Both the position numbers and the translations under genes were made by a program. Source: Phytoseiulus persimilis (lineage: Eukaryota > Arthropoda > Arachnida > Mesostigmata > Phytoseiidae). From it: a stretch of 64,000 nucleotides of DNA. Where the stretch lies: the NCBI GenBank assembly GCA_037576195.1, contig CM075102.1, forward strand, positions 8,556,001-8,620,000. The letters are read 5' to 3'. Of the stretch, positions 1 through 13,808 are shown piece after piece; position 1 is the first letter of the stretch, and the number at the start of each line of letters is the position of its first letter. Under the pieces are notes generated by a model. That model worked only from the letters and a program-made list of their open reading frames with translations. It did not search any database and was not told the origin of the DNA.

Positions 1-3000
1 GACGGACCACAGCTTCGTGAAGCGAGTTACTCTTCAGATTCCCGCTTCAATTTTTTCGCCGTTGCGCTGTGGTCATTCGACACTTCGGTGTCACAAGATC
101 GCGGCCATAACCGTACGCAGACCGTCGGAAGTTCTGTCGGAAGCCCAACGGTCACGTGGTGAACACAATCCGTTTCTTCCTTGTGGTTTTCGTGTAGCGT
201 TTCGAGCCGCACCCTCTCCGTCCGTCAACATCTCGCTCGTTCCTTTCATGATCATGAGCAGCGACATCGGCCGACAGATGAACACATTCGACATCGTTCA
301 ACACCCGAGAGATTCAGAGGCTTCCCGATCGGAAGAATATTTTCAACACTTCTCGGGTTGCTTGACCGAAACCCGAGCCCCGACGTTTTCCATCGCTGAC
401 GTTAGTGACGCAATCGTTCTCTGGGAGCATCAATCGGGGCTCACAATACGAACGCAAACAAAACCTCATAAGCTAGAAAGTGTTCGAGCGAGAAGTTTCA
501 TCTGTTCGTTGCATCCGCTGAGCGTCCGATTTTTTCTGATTGTCGAGATGCTTGTTGATTCAAATCCCGAATCGGTCGGGAGCGAAGAGCGGTGACAATG
601 CAGAACTCGTTGACTCCACTTCTAGTCGCTGTGAAGGCGGAGAGCGGCGACCGAGAGTGACAGGAACCTTTTCTCCGAACGAGGAGAAGGATTAGCATCC
701 GGAAGCTCGGGTCTTCCAGAAACTCTCCGGGTTTGCCGCCATCGACCCGGAGCGATGTTGGTGATCGGCGCCGATCGTGCTTGTCGAAATAAAAATGTGA
801 GTCGGCGACGGGTAGGGATATATGTAGCAGATACTCGAACGCTAACCGCTCTGCGCGAACCTTGAAAAAAGTTCGTTGATCTTTTCATCGGGGCCTCTCT
901 TCAACCCGTTGAGTCTTCAATGCGTCGACTACAATATCGATATCGACTTGATAAACCTTAAGTTCATTACACCGTGTCCGATGGAAACGAGCAACGAAGA
1001 GCAAAGGCGTATGAAAAGAAGAGGTAGCTCAGTATATCTTTGGCGGGGAGATTTAGGACTGACAGGTATCGAAGCGGTGTATGTACAACAGTGTAAATAG
1101 GTTCCGGATTTATGGCTTTTAATTATATGGCTCCCGGCTTCCTCTTGCTTCTGTACCCAGCAGGAACACTCCGTCGAGCCCACACACTCGCTTCATGGAA
1201 TCTGAAATCATCCGTTTTCTGATACTACGCGAGTGATTAACTTTGTCGACATTGAACCTCGGGATTTCGAGAAGAGTTCAGATTGTTCTCAACCCCTTCG
1301 GACCCTGCTAGAAAACCATGGAGGTGAGCCAGCCACCGGCCTCCCGGGTTGTAACGTTGTGATCGAGGGACTCCGACCACGGTAACGAAGGTCCAAATGC
1401 TTCGTAGAAGCTCCGGTAAATCGTCGTGAGAGGTTGGCGATCAAGCCCGAAGGTCGACATGATTTATGTCGTAGATTTTCTTCACGCTCGTGTGTGGTTT
1501 CCTTTCCGATCGATCGGCTGGTCTTCTCGCCTTGGGACTCAGTGTTATTGAGTTCTTCGGTCCTCTCCCTCGCCGTCCGTCCCTTTTCTCCTGACGTCCA
1601 AGAAGTTGTCGTTCAGGCTGAACCCTTTGGCTCATTCAATAATTACGTTAATGAACCATCCGCTCTCCTCTCCCACTTTCTCGACAGCGGGAAGAGATCA
1701 GTTCCTGCTGATTGCGAATCGCCATCCTTAGTGAGATATTAAGTCGATCTGTAGCCTCGCGAGCAGTGCTCAGGACCGCTTTCAATGGCAAGAAGTTTTT
1801 CTTTCGTTTCCAAGCCGATCGTATCCGCGGAACGAATTGATATGATCCTAAGCAATGGCAATTACGAACAGCGGCGACAATGTAATTCCTGGAAGACGCA
1901 AGGATTATTCGGCCGATGGAAGAAAGAAGCAGGACGAGCGAGTGCGTAAGGTACTTCTCCACCGATCGACATCTCACCGCTCTGTGCCGTGCTCTGACCG
2001 AACGTGGTTCATTCCACGACCTCTGGCGTCACGAAAGTCTGGCATCGAACCAGGCTTTTGATCCAAAATCTGGAGCATCGAGTTCGGTTTCCATGGCCAG
2101 TCCGGGAATCGTGTCTGGTTCCATGTGTCGTCGAGTCCGCGCTGTGTCAGTAACCGGAATTTCAAAGGTTTGAAAGCCGAAAAAGTGACAACTGAAGTTG
2201 GGACGCTGGTGGGGAACTCAATAAGAACGCGATGGATAGGAGTGCGGCAAGGAAAGCCACATAGTCGATGTTCGCTCAACCAAATGATGAGTGATGATTT
2301 TCGAGAGAAAAAATCGACATTCAGCGTCGCCCGTCAGCCGTCTTAACCGCTGTCAGGGACGCTCGAAGCCGGGCTGGCCCGAGCTGAGCACGCGCCGAAT
2401 GGTGTTCAGGGCCACGCTGAGGAGGAGATTCCGAGGGGCCCTCAATCTGGGTGCCCGGTGGCACAACCTACAGCGAAAGCCTCTTCTGTATAGATAGTAA
2501 ATGAGCAGATCGCTCGCTTCTGCCGCAACTGTTCTGCCCGTAGTTGCTGCGCAACTGTTCCGCCGGGCCTGCTGTGATGTTTGCCGTAGACGTCGCACAA
2601 GATGAACCGATGAGCGAATCGACTTGATCGACCCGCTCTTCTCTCTCGTCGCGAAGAGCTCAGCTAGAATTACGCACTCGATGAGGTAAGAACGGATAAC
2701 GCACAAGCTTCGGATGGAGCGACTGCGTCAGAGGATTGATGTGAGTTCTCAATCCGATGAGGCACAGGCATACAATGCGAATCATGGCAATCGACGAATG
2801 TTATGAGAGCTGCGAGGTGTCTCGCCGACGGCATCGAGCGGCACAAAATGATTGCCGCCGCATCACCCCGAGTGCAACCGATGAATATATCTCCAGTTTC
2901 GCTGCTCTCCTTCGTATGTGTTTTCGAGCGACACTAGTCAATCGAATAATCGGAATGAGGCCTAAATCCACAACAAATGAAGATTGAGATGTTCTACGGA

Positions 3001-6000
3001 CAAGAATCGATTCGATGCGGTCTCCGCTCGCAGACAGTCGGAAAGGAGCGTTCAATAAAAGCATCCTGAGTCGTATTCAACAGATTTCAAGGGTCTACTC
3101 CGCGAGCCGCGAGCACCGCGTAAAGCTTCATCGCGGCATTGTTGTCGCCGGCAAAGTTCTGTCTGAGGCATCTTTGTTGAGTCATTCTTCATTGTGTTCG
3201 GCGCCCGCCGCATGAAGCGTGCCATCGTTCGCGTTTTCTGACGCTCCGGCACCGTGGAAAAACCACACCAGGATAGGTACAGCACGAAAAAATCAGCTCC
3301 AGCTCGAGAACGGACGCCGAACATGAGTGAGCCACCCAGATTCGAATTATATTCCCTGCCTGAGCCAGGTAGTGAGTCGGAATTCTGTATCAGAAAAAGT
3401 GCTGCATGCCAGCTGCGTTCCCAGAAAACTGCCAACAGGGGCTGGGAGCTTATCCCCTCCGGCTATTCTAAAACCAGTGAGGGGGAGGAGGAGAATCGTC
3501 CCAGCCCCAAATGATCGCCATCTGTATGTATTGGAATGGTTTGTAAGCATCCTCTACCGTGGGCTTGACAGGCGGAAAATGTCCGTGGTCGATTGCAGAC
3601 AGACATGTCGAAGGTCGATTGCGCCCGAGGAGATGCTGTAGCGACGTTGCACTCGTTTTCCATGCACATTCGCCTGTCGTGCTGACCCATCTCTAGTTCA
3701 TCTCACGAGTACGTGACCACAAAGGAACCTTATCATCGTGGTTCGTGGAAGTCAACTGACTCAAAGTTTGCTCCCCTCGGACCTCAGCACCTCATGCCGC
3801 CACTGGAGTAGCACCCCGAGTGGGCTCGTGGCTTCACTGAACTGATGGCGGGAACGCTGTCGATTGGCGGTTCACCGCGAAGAAGAGGATTCCCCCGGTG
3901 GAAGATGCTGTGCCGGATGTTTCCTGGAAGCCTTCCCGGAAGAGAGAGCGTTCCCGCGCGATGAAGGATTCCTCGTTTGTTTGATTCATGCTAAGATCCG
4001 GTTTTTCGGAAGAAGGAACATCGAGAGCTCGTCGATGAGCGCAGTGCCGGGACCTGTCAACAGCCTATCCGCCGAAAGCCAACAATTAGGCGAAACTGAC
4101 CGCGAAACCAGCCAGACGAATGAATGAGGTAGGAAAAGAAGCTTCCTGGGCCCGCGGTATTAGGAGCTGTCGGAAATCGAAAGCGGAGTTGAAAGTGAAT
4201 CTCTGCTCTTTGTCGCCGCCGCCATCACGAACAACAGAGTCGAGTCTAAACAGACGGAACGATCGTTTCGCGACCGCCGCGGGGTTTCCAACGGGGAGCC
4301 GCTGTTCTGCTTCTCGATTGAATGGAGCACAACAGTCGACCAGGGTCGTCGGACAACCGACCGGACAAAACCGGCGGGCGGATGGTAGCTGTTGGGAATC
4401 GCAGCAGTTTCAACAATTCACAGCAGTCAATCGAGTGAATCATTCTTGCCGTGCTCAGCTATGCAGTTGCTAGCGCAGTCGAAACCGCCGGCGGTGTGCC
4501 GCGCAGACATATCGCAAATGTTCCGATGAGATTGATGCTGACACGGAGCAGGGGGGAACGTTCTGCAGACGTTTCGCATCCAATGTGTTGAGGTGAGGGG
4601 AGGGGTAGATCGCGGCAAGATTTTGAGTTTCATTGAGAAACCGTTGGATGATCCAGCAGATGCATTGTAGGTGCTCACTGGCGATCGAAGGAAAGAGAAT
4701 TCCGCTCTCGATCAGGCCTGTAGAAACTGAAAAGAAGCGTTCGGCCAGTTCGACGAGATATCGCCGATAACAGACATTCCAGCATTCGAACAAAATAACG
4801 CACCGCCCGAAATGTTTATCACCGCAACATGAGGACGAGCAGCAGGAGGAGAGCCGGAGGATTCGCCAAGCGCTATCTCGAATCAAGGTTTTTCCACTCG
4901 TCGACGACAGATAACTGACGAGAAGGGGTCGGAATGCGTCCGGACTTCAGAACAGAGTTCCACAGGTACAGAAGTGCTTCTGTTACGGTTTCGTATTCTC
5001 GCCGACTTCGTATCTGGACGGTCAGCGCTGAGTGAGACATTTTCTCCGGCCGATTTCCTGCGGCTAGGACGGTCCCCTAGTCTCGACGAGGCGGTGTTTC
5101 GGTTTCGAACGTTGAATAATCCCAAAGTACAGAGTCGAACGACTTCGAGCGAACACGATGGCTGCCAGAAGTGAATGCCTGCTGCCGCGGTGACATGACT
5201 GGGCAGAATTTTTTCGGGAGCGGTGGAAGTCACAGAAGAGCCGTCCCGAGCAACGAACGACATTGCTCTTGAAAGAGCGACCTTGCTCGACCCCGAACCG
5301 TCCAAGTCGTTCCGTCGTGGCCGCGGGGCTTTGCCACCGAAGCTCGCAGTATCGCCCGCGGCATTGCGCGCTGTCTGTAACCCTCGGTGTTTCTTCTCGT
5401 TTCCAGAGCACTTTCGTCGGTTACATCCTGGTTTGCCAGGCAGTCCTTCGTAGAGTTCCCGAACGGTTGACGTGATGCGAGAGATTGCGGCAGATGTACT
5501 ACCGTCGCCTTGCAGTAGATGACAGATGGCGTCGCCGGCAACGGTTCGCCAGCGCCTGCGTTTTCGTCGCCGAGCTCCGCCCGTTTACGGGGCAATGTTT
5601 GGTATGGAGACGTGGATGCCGAATTTCAATGGATGCCCCTCTTCGTCTTGCGAAACGATCGACTCAGAAGTCAACCAACGGCTCTTCGCCAGCCTCGCAG
5701 ACACTTCGAACGTTCATGCGAGGGAAATGAACGGCCAGAACGGCGAGCTGGAACTTTGAAAGAGCACGCAGCACAGCGTCAAGTTCGAACGCTCCCAAGC
5801 TGCGGTAAACCTTCAACGGGGACTTCCAAGACTCGAGATCTTCGACCATTTGGTGCAGTAACCTCCCTCTTCGTTTCAGAAGGGAAAGAAAGAGTTCTAA
5901 AGGTTGCGAACATTGTCGTTGATCTGAACAACCACCCGAACTGTCCATACAACGGTTTGTACGGGCTTGCCCCACGCTGCTAGAGTTGGCGCTCAGCCAG

Positions 6001-9000
6001 AATATTCAATTGCACAACAGACTCGTTATTTGTGCTCTTTTTTCCGCAGAATTTCCGGTTCATTGTTTAGTCGAAAGAAAGTCCAATAGCTAGCCAAGGT
6101 GACTCGTTCGGTAGTTGTGCAGATGCTCATGAAGACGGCCACGATGATAATGTTGGACAAGGAATGATTGCGAAAACTGCGTGGAGCGAGCCATTTACTC
6201 GTATTCCAAGTCCGAGGATGGAAGTGATGAAGGTAGAAAACATTTCGGGATCAGTATTTCGTGGAAGAGGCGATCCCCGATCGTTCGAACCATCGCTCAC
6301 GACTCCGGGCAATGCCGAGAAAACGGATATTCTGTTTGGTCGGAGGTTAGAAACGTTAGAAGGAACAGGCTAGAGGATCTCTAGATGCTACGTTCTCACA
6401 TCCCAAGTGTTCTTGCCTTCTAAAATTCCACTGAAGGCTTACGCGAGCCACCATTTAGCTTGGGAATATCCCTCCAGAAGCTTCAAACGACTCCGTGCGC
6501 GATTAGCCCCACCCACTTGACTTGGGCAAGTCCGAACATTCATCGGTTTCGACCAGAACCGCTCCCAACGGTCCATAAATCGCACGGAGTCGCGTATTGA
6601 TTATCCACATCACGTCATATGAAGGGATTCTAATCTCAAATAAACGCTTCCATCGACGCATGTCGAAGATGAATGACACTAAGAAGGACCGAATACAGTT
6701 AGCGAATGCGTCGGCGTAATAGATTTCCGATTTCTACCAGAGCTGAAGAAATCGTCTCCTCGGGTAAAATGAACCAAGACCGCCGGCGGGTTTTCGAAAG
6801 AGAAAAAAAAATGATTTAACACCATGATCGAAGGAAGATTCGCTGATCCAGAAAATTGATGTGCGGTTTCAAGCGCCGTTATTTCGAATCGCTCTATCAA
6901 CCGACGATAGATGATTGCCGGCGACAACTGCAAAGAAGGCAAAAAAAAACCGAACGGCCGAAAAGAGGGAAATGGGAAAACACCGTTATGGATGCGACCG
7001 ATCGGGCGGGCGGGGCCGGGCGGGTGTTCGTCGGCAACGGTAGATAGTTGGGAAAAAGATATTCGATAACAAGATTCCATCGGCCGGCTCAGATCAGGCA
7101 CGCATACACACATGAACTGCCTGCCTCCCCGTTAGCCTCTTGTTGCGTTCTACTGCGAGAACATCCTTGACCAGAGGGCATCTTTCTTCTTTCATTTGCT
7201 TGTGCGTCCTGCGACTTTCGCAATCAAGCGACGCTTTCGCGCCTTATTACGTCCGTCGATATATTTCGTCGTTACCACCCCGTCGACCCTATGGGAACCG
7301 CTGCGTAAATCGCAGGTTCAACGAAATGATCAGTAACCAAACAACAAACCATCCATCTGGCGCGATCATCTCACGCACCGCACCCAGGAGTGGTTCCGTT
7401 TAACCATATCCAGCGAGCTCTGACGACCGAGTTGATTCGGGTGGACATAGCTGGAGGAGATCAGGTTAACGAGCGGAATCTCGGAAGAAGAAACTCTCGG
7501 CAGGAATTGGGGGCCTTGTGCTCGACCTGTCCAACGTGTTTGTTGAACGTTGGGGCCATACAGAAAGCTTGTCTGGCACTGTGGGAACTCGAAAATACAT
7601 TCTTCAAGTTTCGAACACAGCGCATTAATTTCGTTGAATCGATTATCGTCCAAGGCTACACTAGGTGGTGGAGCCGCTGATCACAAGCGCGGACCTCAAT
7701 GACGCTGCCAATGACTCGCCCCCGTCAGCGACTTTGCGGAAAAAACGTGAGATTCCGTGCTGATTCACGCGCACACAAACCACCGAGGCGGGCGTTTTTC
7801 GCTAATGTCCGACGAATGTCTCCAGCGCATTTTCTGGTGGTTTTGTGCCCCGTGCTTTCACCAACTTCCCCGCTGGTAATCGAGACAGCCCTTCCCCCAT
7901 CGCGTGACTCGCACGCTCTCCCGCGCCGACTCCGGTCGAGGGTTCTGACCCCCCATTGACCGCCGAACGCTCCGAGACTTCTGTCATAGATACGAACGAG
8001 CCACAGGTGTGATTCGGACTCGAATCTCATCGACCCGGGACAAGCTTGCAGTTCAAGCGTTCGCAATAGGCGGAGGAAGAAGGTTGCGTCTTATGAGCGT
8101 GATGCAAGCGTTTGTTAAGTAACGACCTAACGGCATTCATGCTCGAGGAGTCGTCATTTCAAGCACATCGGAAGGCCACACAGCTCCGCCGTCGCATCAG
8201 AATGAGCGATGCCGATGAGGTCGGTATTTTTCGGTGGGATGGGGAAATAAAGTCTTCTCGGAGCATGAGATGAATGGATCGGATTTACTGAGCCGACCCT
8301 GCACGGAGCCTCGTTCGAGCCTGCAAGTCCAGTATCCTGAAGACTCCCCTGAGCACTCTGCCCGAGCACCCTACGTCAAGATAAATAACTGTTTGACGAC
8401 TCGTCAACGAAAAACGTCACGAACAATGACATGTAGACAGTGGGGAGCTCACACGTCGATGTACTATTGAGAACTGAAAATTCGAAGGAGACGTTCTCGC
8501 GACAAACAACAACCGCAGACGCGAATAGGGAGCGGATGCTGCTCAGCGGTCTCAGCTTGATGCATCGTCTTTGAAGTGCTGACGTCTGCTGACGATGATT
8601 CGCGAAAGATGTCGAAGTGTCTGAACGCATTCCACGATAGATCCAAGCGACGGCTGCAACGGGTCAAAAAATCCAGCCCGATGCAATTGAACTGAGACAA
8701 GGAACCATCGCTCGATCGGTGGCATGCGTGGCTCTGGCTCGGAATCCTTGCCCTCAACCTCATCGCACCCTTGGCTCCTCCGTTCGGTTCGAGGGGAGCT
8801 CGTCTTCTCGCTTTTGCACTCAATCTTGCAGTGAGACACAGACGGAAACGTGGTCGATCCATACCACAACCTTCTCGCCACTCCAAGAATGCGAGTCGTA
8901 AACTTTTCGATTGTCTTCGTCAACCGGGAGAAGGGTTCTCAATCGATATTGGCTTGTCGTAATGGATGCCGGTAGCAAACCTTTCCGCGGTCGGAGAAAA

Positions 9001-12000
9001 GCTCGATCTTCAGGGAGGAGTCGACCAAGGACAGTTCTTAAGGGCAGTAAATGGGCTGGGCTCGAAACCGTGGCTCGATTTCTGTCCGAACTACTGTCCC
9101 TGTCAATGGTGCGAGATTGCATTCAATGCGGCTCCGGTATAGAAGAATGGATGGGACAGGCGGAACGGGGGAAGAAGTCAGCGGCGAAGCGGGACACACA
9201 CTCAAATCGAATCTTCGGATCGCCGGCGAATAATTGGCAGAAGTGATTGACGCCTCCTCTCGATGACGACGCGCAAGCCATGGCGCGTCAAGACTCAGGG
9301 GATCTGCTCCTTGGGGTGTAAACGGCCAAAACCGGAAAATAACCTCGCTCCAGGCCCCCTTATTCCCAGACGGTTCTGTTCGTGGAGTTGCCAGAACCTG
9401 CTATTCCGTTCTTGGTTTTGCTGTTCACTCCGCAGACTATAATTTTCCATAGGTATCAATCGAGGGATCCGTTCATCAAATCAAGGTCAGCCAAGAGTTC
9501 TTAATTGTTCGCATCCGCTACGCGCGAAATCCATTCGACCATTCTGGTTTCGCGGCGCCGCGGGGACGATGGAGGCTTCTGTCGAAGATGCCCAAAGTAT
9601 AACCGGAGCTCCTCGGATTCCTTCAATTTTTTTTCCTCTCACGAAGACTTCGAAGTGACCGCTAGCGACAACAAGAGAAAGCGAGACCTTACCAAGCAGG
9701 TCGAAGAGCGACCCATCAAAATGTTCCGAAGATGCGTCCTCTTCTGTGCTGGCTCTTTCTGTAGAATACCAACCGCACCACAACATCGACAACGGCGGCA
9801 GCGACCGAAACAACTCCGCAAAACGTCGACGGTGACGTCGTTGATGGAGCGCAGTGACGGACACTAGATTTCGACTGTCGATCACAAGAACAGGTTGCCC
9901 ATAAACGTTACAATGCACCTGCACGCTGTACAGTTAACGGATCACCATCGGAGGTAGCGTGATCATTTCGCTCAAGTCGAATACACTGCAGCCCGATCCG
10001 AACAAAGAAGGGTCCGAGCGATCGCAGACCCGGCGTGGATCTCTGCGGAGGTCTCGAGATCTGGAACCGGTCTCGAAAGAATGTTGCATTGGATCACAGA
10101 GTCATCCCGCCGACGACTTCGGCGCTGTCGTTGGAGGGGATACTCGAACGGGTCACAAGGTTAAATCACATGGAAGACTAGAGATTCCAGAAGTTCTGAG
10201 CCATGAGTCACAATGCCCGACAGGAGGATAACGACGCCATGAGTTCTATAGAGCGTTCTGGGCAGGATTCGAAATCAGATGATGGAACGAAAGTTACGTA
10301 ATTCACCAACCGAGCCATTAGTGTCGCTCGCTGGCTTCCCGAGCTCTCCATGTGATGGGACGTCGGATTAAATCCAAATTCTCCGATTCTGGGGGCGCTA
10401 CCAGTTTGAGAAAACAGAATGCTCGTAAAAAAATCGTTCCGGTCATCCTGATCACGAGTCACGAACGGTTCCTAGTTGTTCCAAAGTGGGTGATCCATAC
10501 CCTCGTTGACAGGAGCAGGGATAAGAATATCGCGCAAAAACAGAAACAGCCCGGGGATATCCGATCGCGTTTGCAAAAAGGTTTCGTCGTGACAGGAAGG
10601 TGGAACTCCTGATTCAGCTTCTGCCACTGAATGCGTGGTGACTAGCCATTATAGCCAACATCGCCGACGTCAATGTGAGCTAGCTTCGAGGCGGTTTCCA
10701 ACAGGATCAGACAGATATTGATCCACCTGCCCTCCTCTCGGGCTTGGAGGCCGCAAGATGGCGCGGCGACTCGGCATGGCTTGCTTCCGAGAGGTTCAGT
10801 TGAGTCAGATTCGTTTCGGAGCTTGCGACTCATCTATGCAGCGAGAAATGAAAACCCGATTTCCACAGATCACGAAACTGTTCGAGAAGATGCTCCAAGC
10901 AGGAGGCAGATTCCGATTTCGCTGGAAGAGGTAGCTTCTCCGTTGGGAGGAATCAAATCAAGAAATAATTAACTTCGAGAAAATGAGAGTCAATCCATCG
11001 GGTGGGCGTGCTGTGCTTCCTGCCTCTGTCGCTGGTGGTCTCCGCGGTCAGACGGCTTCGGGCAAACACTTTGAGAAGTTTTTTCCGCCTGGGCAGGCTG
11101 ACCAAATGTCCCCGGTTGTTAAACATCCGCTAGCTCGGGAATCCCTCAAAACGTCCTCCACACAACCGCTGCAGAATCGAGGAACGAAATACGGTCCACT
11201 AATTCGATCCATGAATGAGGAAGCGGCGGATTCGATGAAGCCAGCTCCATTGAAGTAAAGCAGACCGACGCAGCGTTTAATTGTCGGACGGCTCTCTCTT
11301 GCGAGGAGCGGAAGCTTTGCTTACGCAAGAGCGGGTCAAATTCGCTCCCGAGAATCCAATCGTTTCGAGTATAGACAACGACGATAATTTATGAAGGGAG
11401 CGAGCGGGGCATTCGTCTTGGGACTCTGTTGGATCGAGCTCTAGGTCGTCATCGATGAAGTGTCCTCGGATTTTCCTCTGCTTGGAGGGATTCTCGGTAT
11501 GTTCAGGAGCTCAACATCACGGCGAATCCCAGAGAAGCCAGGGAACTCTTGAAAAGTGAAGGGAGTCGACGACGGAATAGTGTGGCTGGCAGTCGGGAGA
11601 GAAATGACGGACTTTATGGGAGACGATGAACACGAGCGATAAATCTGGCGACGACATCCTAATGGAGTTCGGAAGAACAAGTACATAAACACAGAATCGT
11701 CCAGAAAATACTTCTACACAGTTTCAAAAGGGACCCACGAAAAGGAAGCAAATGGTCAACGTTCGCAAATACGTTCAGCGGAACTTTTCGACGTCAAACC
11801 GATGAAGACAAGTCTCTGACCCTCTCTCCTTCTCCCTTTCGCTGGAGTGAAAGCCAATTCGAGCCAGAAGAAGAGACACGAGATTGTTCTACTCCGCCCT
11901 TCTCGCCGTGCTCAAGACACTCGGATAATTTATCTGGGTGGTCGTTTGCTGAACGAACTTAACACGCGCCAGTTTTTCACCTCTGACCCGACAGAGGGCT

Positions 12001-12780
12001 ACTTAGGATGCCACTGGATGCAGTTAAACGCTCTGGCTCCTATCGCCGCCACATTTCTCGCCTCGTTGTTGATCTCGATGAAGGTCAAGGGACCGAGATA
12101 CATGGTATCCAGCGGAGCGATTCAACCCGTTAGCGCACCCTCGGACGTGGCAACGGCTACGCGCTTCGCACGAACGCCATTGTTGCTTCTGAACTCGGCT
12201 AATCGTCCGCGGGGTCGCCGCCGAGGAACGGCTCTAGAAGTACCTCTTTTCCTCCGCGGACTCTCAGTGGATGACGTACGACACCTCGAATCAGATGCGG
12301 GGAGGCAGCACCACATCTTGTTATCAGGAAAGCTCGCTGGACTTCCCTGGTAGATCCAACACTGTGGAGGCTCTACGCATTCAGTTCTCCCCGATCCTGA
12401 TATCGTCCTACAATTGGTTCGTAATGCAATTATTTCAGCATGCGAGAACTCGGCCGCCAAGATCCATGGTACTTTTTGCCCGATCATTGTGCATAACGGT
12501 CGCTGAGGTCTCGGTTTGAGCCATCGATCCTCACTAGTGAGGCATGACTCACAAACATCGAGGACGCGTGCGAAAAGTACGGAGCGGACTTTTAAGATCG
12601 TTGGAAACGAATGCCACGGCTCTCGTCGCGAGCGGAGTCGCCGAATCGAAATATACCTCGACGGACGACAACGAGCAACGTAATGCTTCGCCCTCTCGAT
12701 TCACGACAGAAAATATTCGCAGACAAACTCTCAGATGTCTTGAGACGTTTCGCAATACCTAGAAGTCGGAACATAAAGTT
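1..12780. other. Gene-poor stretch, nothing recognised
   Basis: Open frames here are up to 192 codons (17-595, plus) but show no known domain, and both strands are about equally open, as expected in TCGA-rich non-coding DNA. I see no splice-bounded exon, RNA gene or mobile element, apart from the G-run motif at 7,004. It may be intron or intergenic. Confidence 0.5.
7004..7024 (+). other. G-quadruplex-type motif
   Basis: Five runs of three or four G separated by one or two C (G3-C-G3-C-G4-CC-G3-C-G3), which satisfies the usual G3+N1-7 pattern. It lies in gene-poor sequence. No function is implied. Confidence 0.6.
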
Positions 12781-12786
12781 ACTCAC

Positions 12787-12994
12787 CTAAAAAACTTCCG
12801 ATGCGTATTCTCCGGGATGATACTTGGCGAAGCCCGGTCTTTCTCCGGAGCCGAGCCGTTCGATGACGGAATTTCCAACATACAAATTTTTTCATTTTGA
12901 GCTTCGCGTTCCTGGAATTGGTCGATGGGAAAGGTTACGTTATCATCCGCGTTCTCTGTTTTTACTTCATCCAATCGGAACAGAACTTTCCTCC
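12787..12994 (-). CDS. Candidate internal exon, unidentified
   Basis: An open minus-strand frame (KVLFRLDEVKTENADDNVTF, PIDQFQEREAQNEKICMLEI, SIIPENTHRKFF) lies between a plausible AACTCAG acceptor and a consensus TTAG|GTGAGT donor. It would follow the candidate exon at 13,656-13,808 on the same strand, but the phases (0 out, 1 in) do not match, so an intermediate exon or a different acceptor would be needed. No family similarity recognised. Confidence 0.25.
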
Positions 12995-13655
12995 CTGAGT
13001 TCCCCCTTCCAAGGTGGGATCCTTCAGCAATCTCTCAATATAGGGTCTATGGATCACGAGAGAAGCCATGAAACGAACGGAAAGTTCAACATGTACAAGT
13101 ATGACAAGAGCCAAGTCAAAATCTTGTAGCCAATCGTTGGTGGCTGTTCTTCTTTATGTATCAAGAGAAACCCGCGCTTTCGACAAAAGGTGGGCGCGCA
13201 ATATTCGGAAACAGGATTCAGTGATACCGGGGAGCTGTAATAGATCGGGGTGGAGATATGCTCATGCACGTGATTGGTCTTCTGTGTATCCCATTCAAAT
13301 TCGATGGGGAACTGTGTCGTCAATATCGAATAACTGAATACGACCGTAAATGAGCCGTTAGTGCGGTTTCCCTTCGACTACTTCTTTCTTGTCGCTCCAA
13401 TCATGTGTATTTTCACTTTCAATGAAGGAAGATATTCGAATGCTGACGTGAGGGGGCGATCCTTGCAACTCTCATTTTGGAGCCACGTCAGGGAGAAAAG
13501 AGGGAAGGGACAGGCCTACATAGATTCCGGCTTATCTTAATTCCGGCTTACTGTTGATGCTAACAGTGATCAAAAGCCTAATAACAAGATTGTGGAACGC
13601 GGGAACGGAGTTCCTGATACTAATGATCCACGGATTTATTGAAGCACAGTCGAAC

Positions 13656-13808
13656 CTTTTTCAAAGTGCCGTTGCTGGACTCCAGTGGAATCTCGCAGAA
13701 CGCGTGGTTGACATGACCGTTGGTCAAGTCACTGTTCGCATCGCCGTTCGCGTGATACTTTCCGCCGCTACCGAGCAGGTTTTCTTTTGCGGACGATTTC
13801 GACGTCAT
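13656..13808 (-). CDS. Candidate first coding exon, unidentified
   Basis: ATG at 13,808 opens 51 codons (MTSKSSAKENLL, NGDANSDLTNGHVNHAFCEI, LESSNGTLKK) ending at AAG|GTTCGA, a weak donor. The composition (N, G, S, H-rich hydrophilic) resembles the disordered N-terminus of an animal membrane or signalling protein. I do not recognise it. A chance frame is possible, because TCGA-rich sequence is poor in stops. Confidence 0.25.

Noticed and set aside
17..595. 192-codon plus-strand open frame
   Set aside because: No domain, no ATG start at the stated 5' end, opposite strand almost equally open, and no splice context. Long chance frames are expected where TCGA words suppress stops.
9460..9930. 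Overlapping open frames on both strands
   Set aside because: Equal openness on both strands and absence of any motif point to chance.
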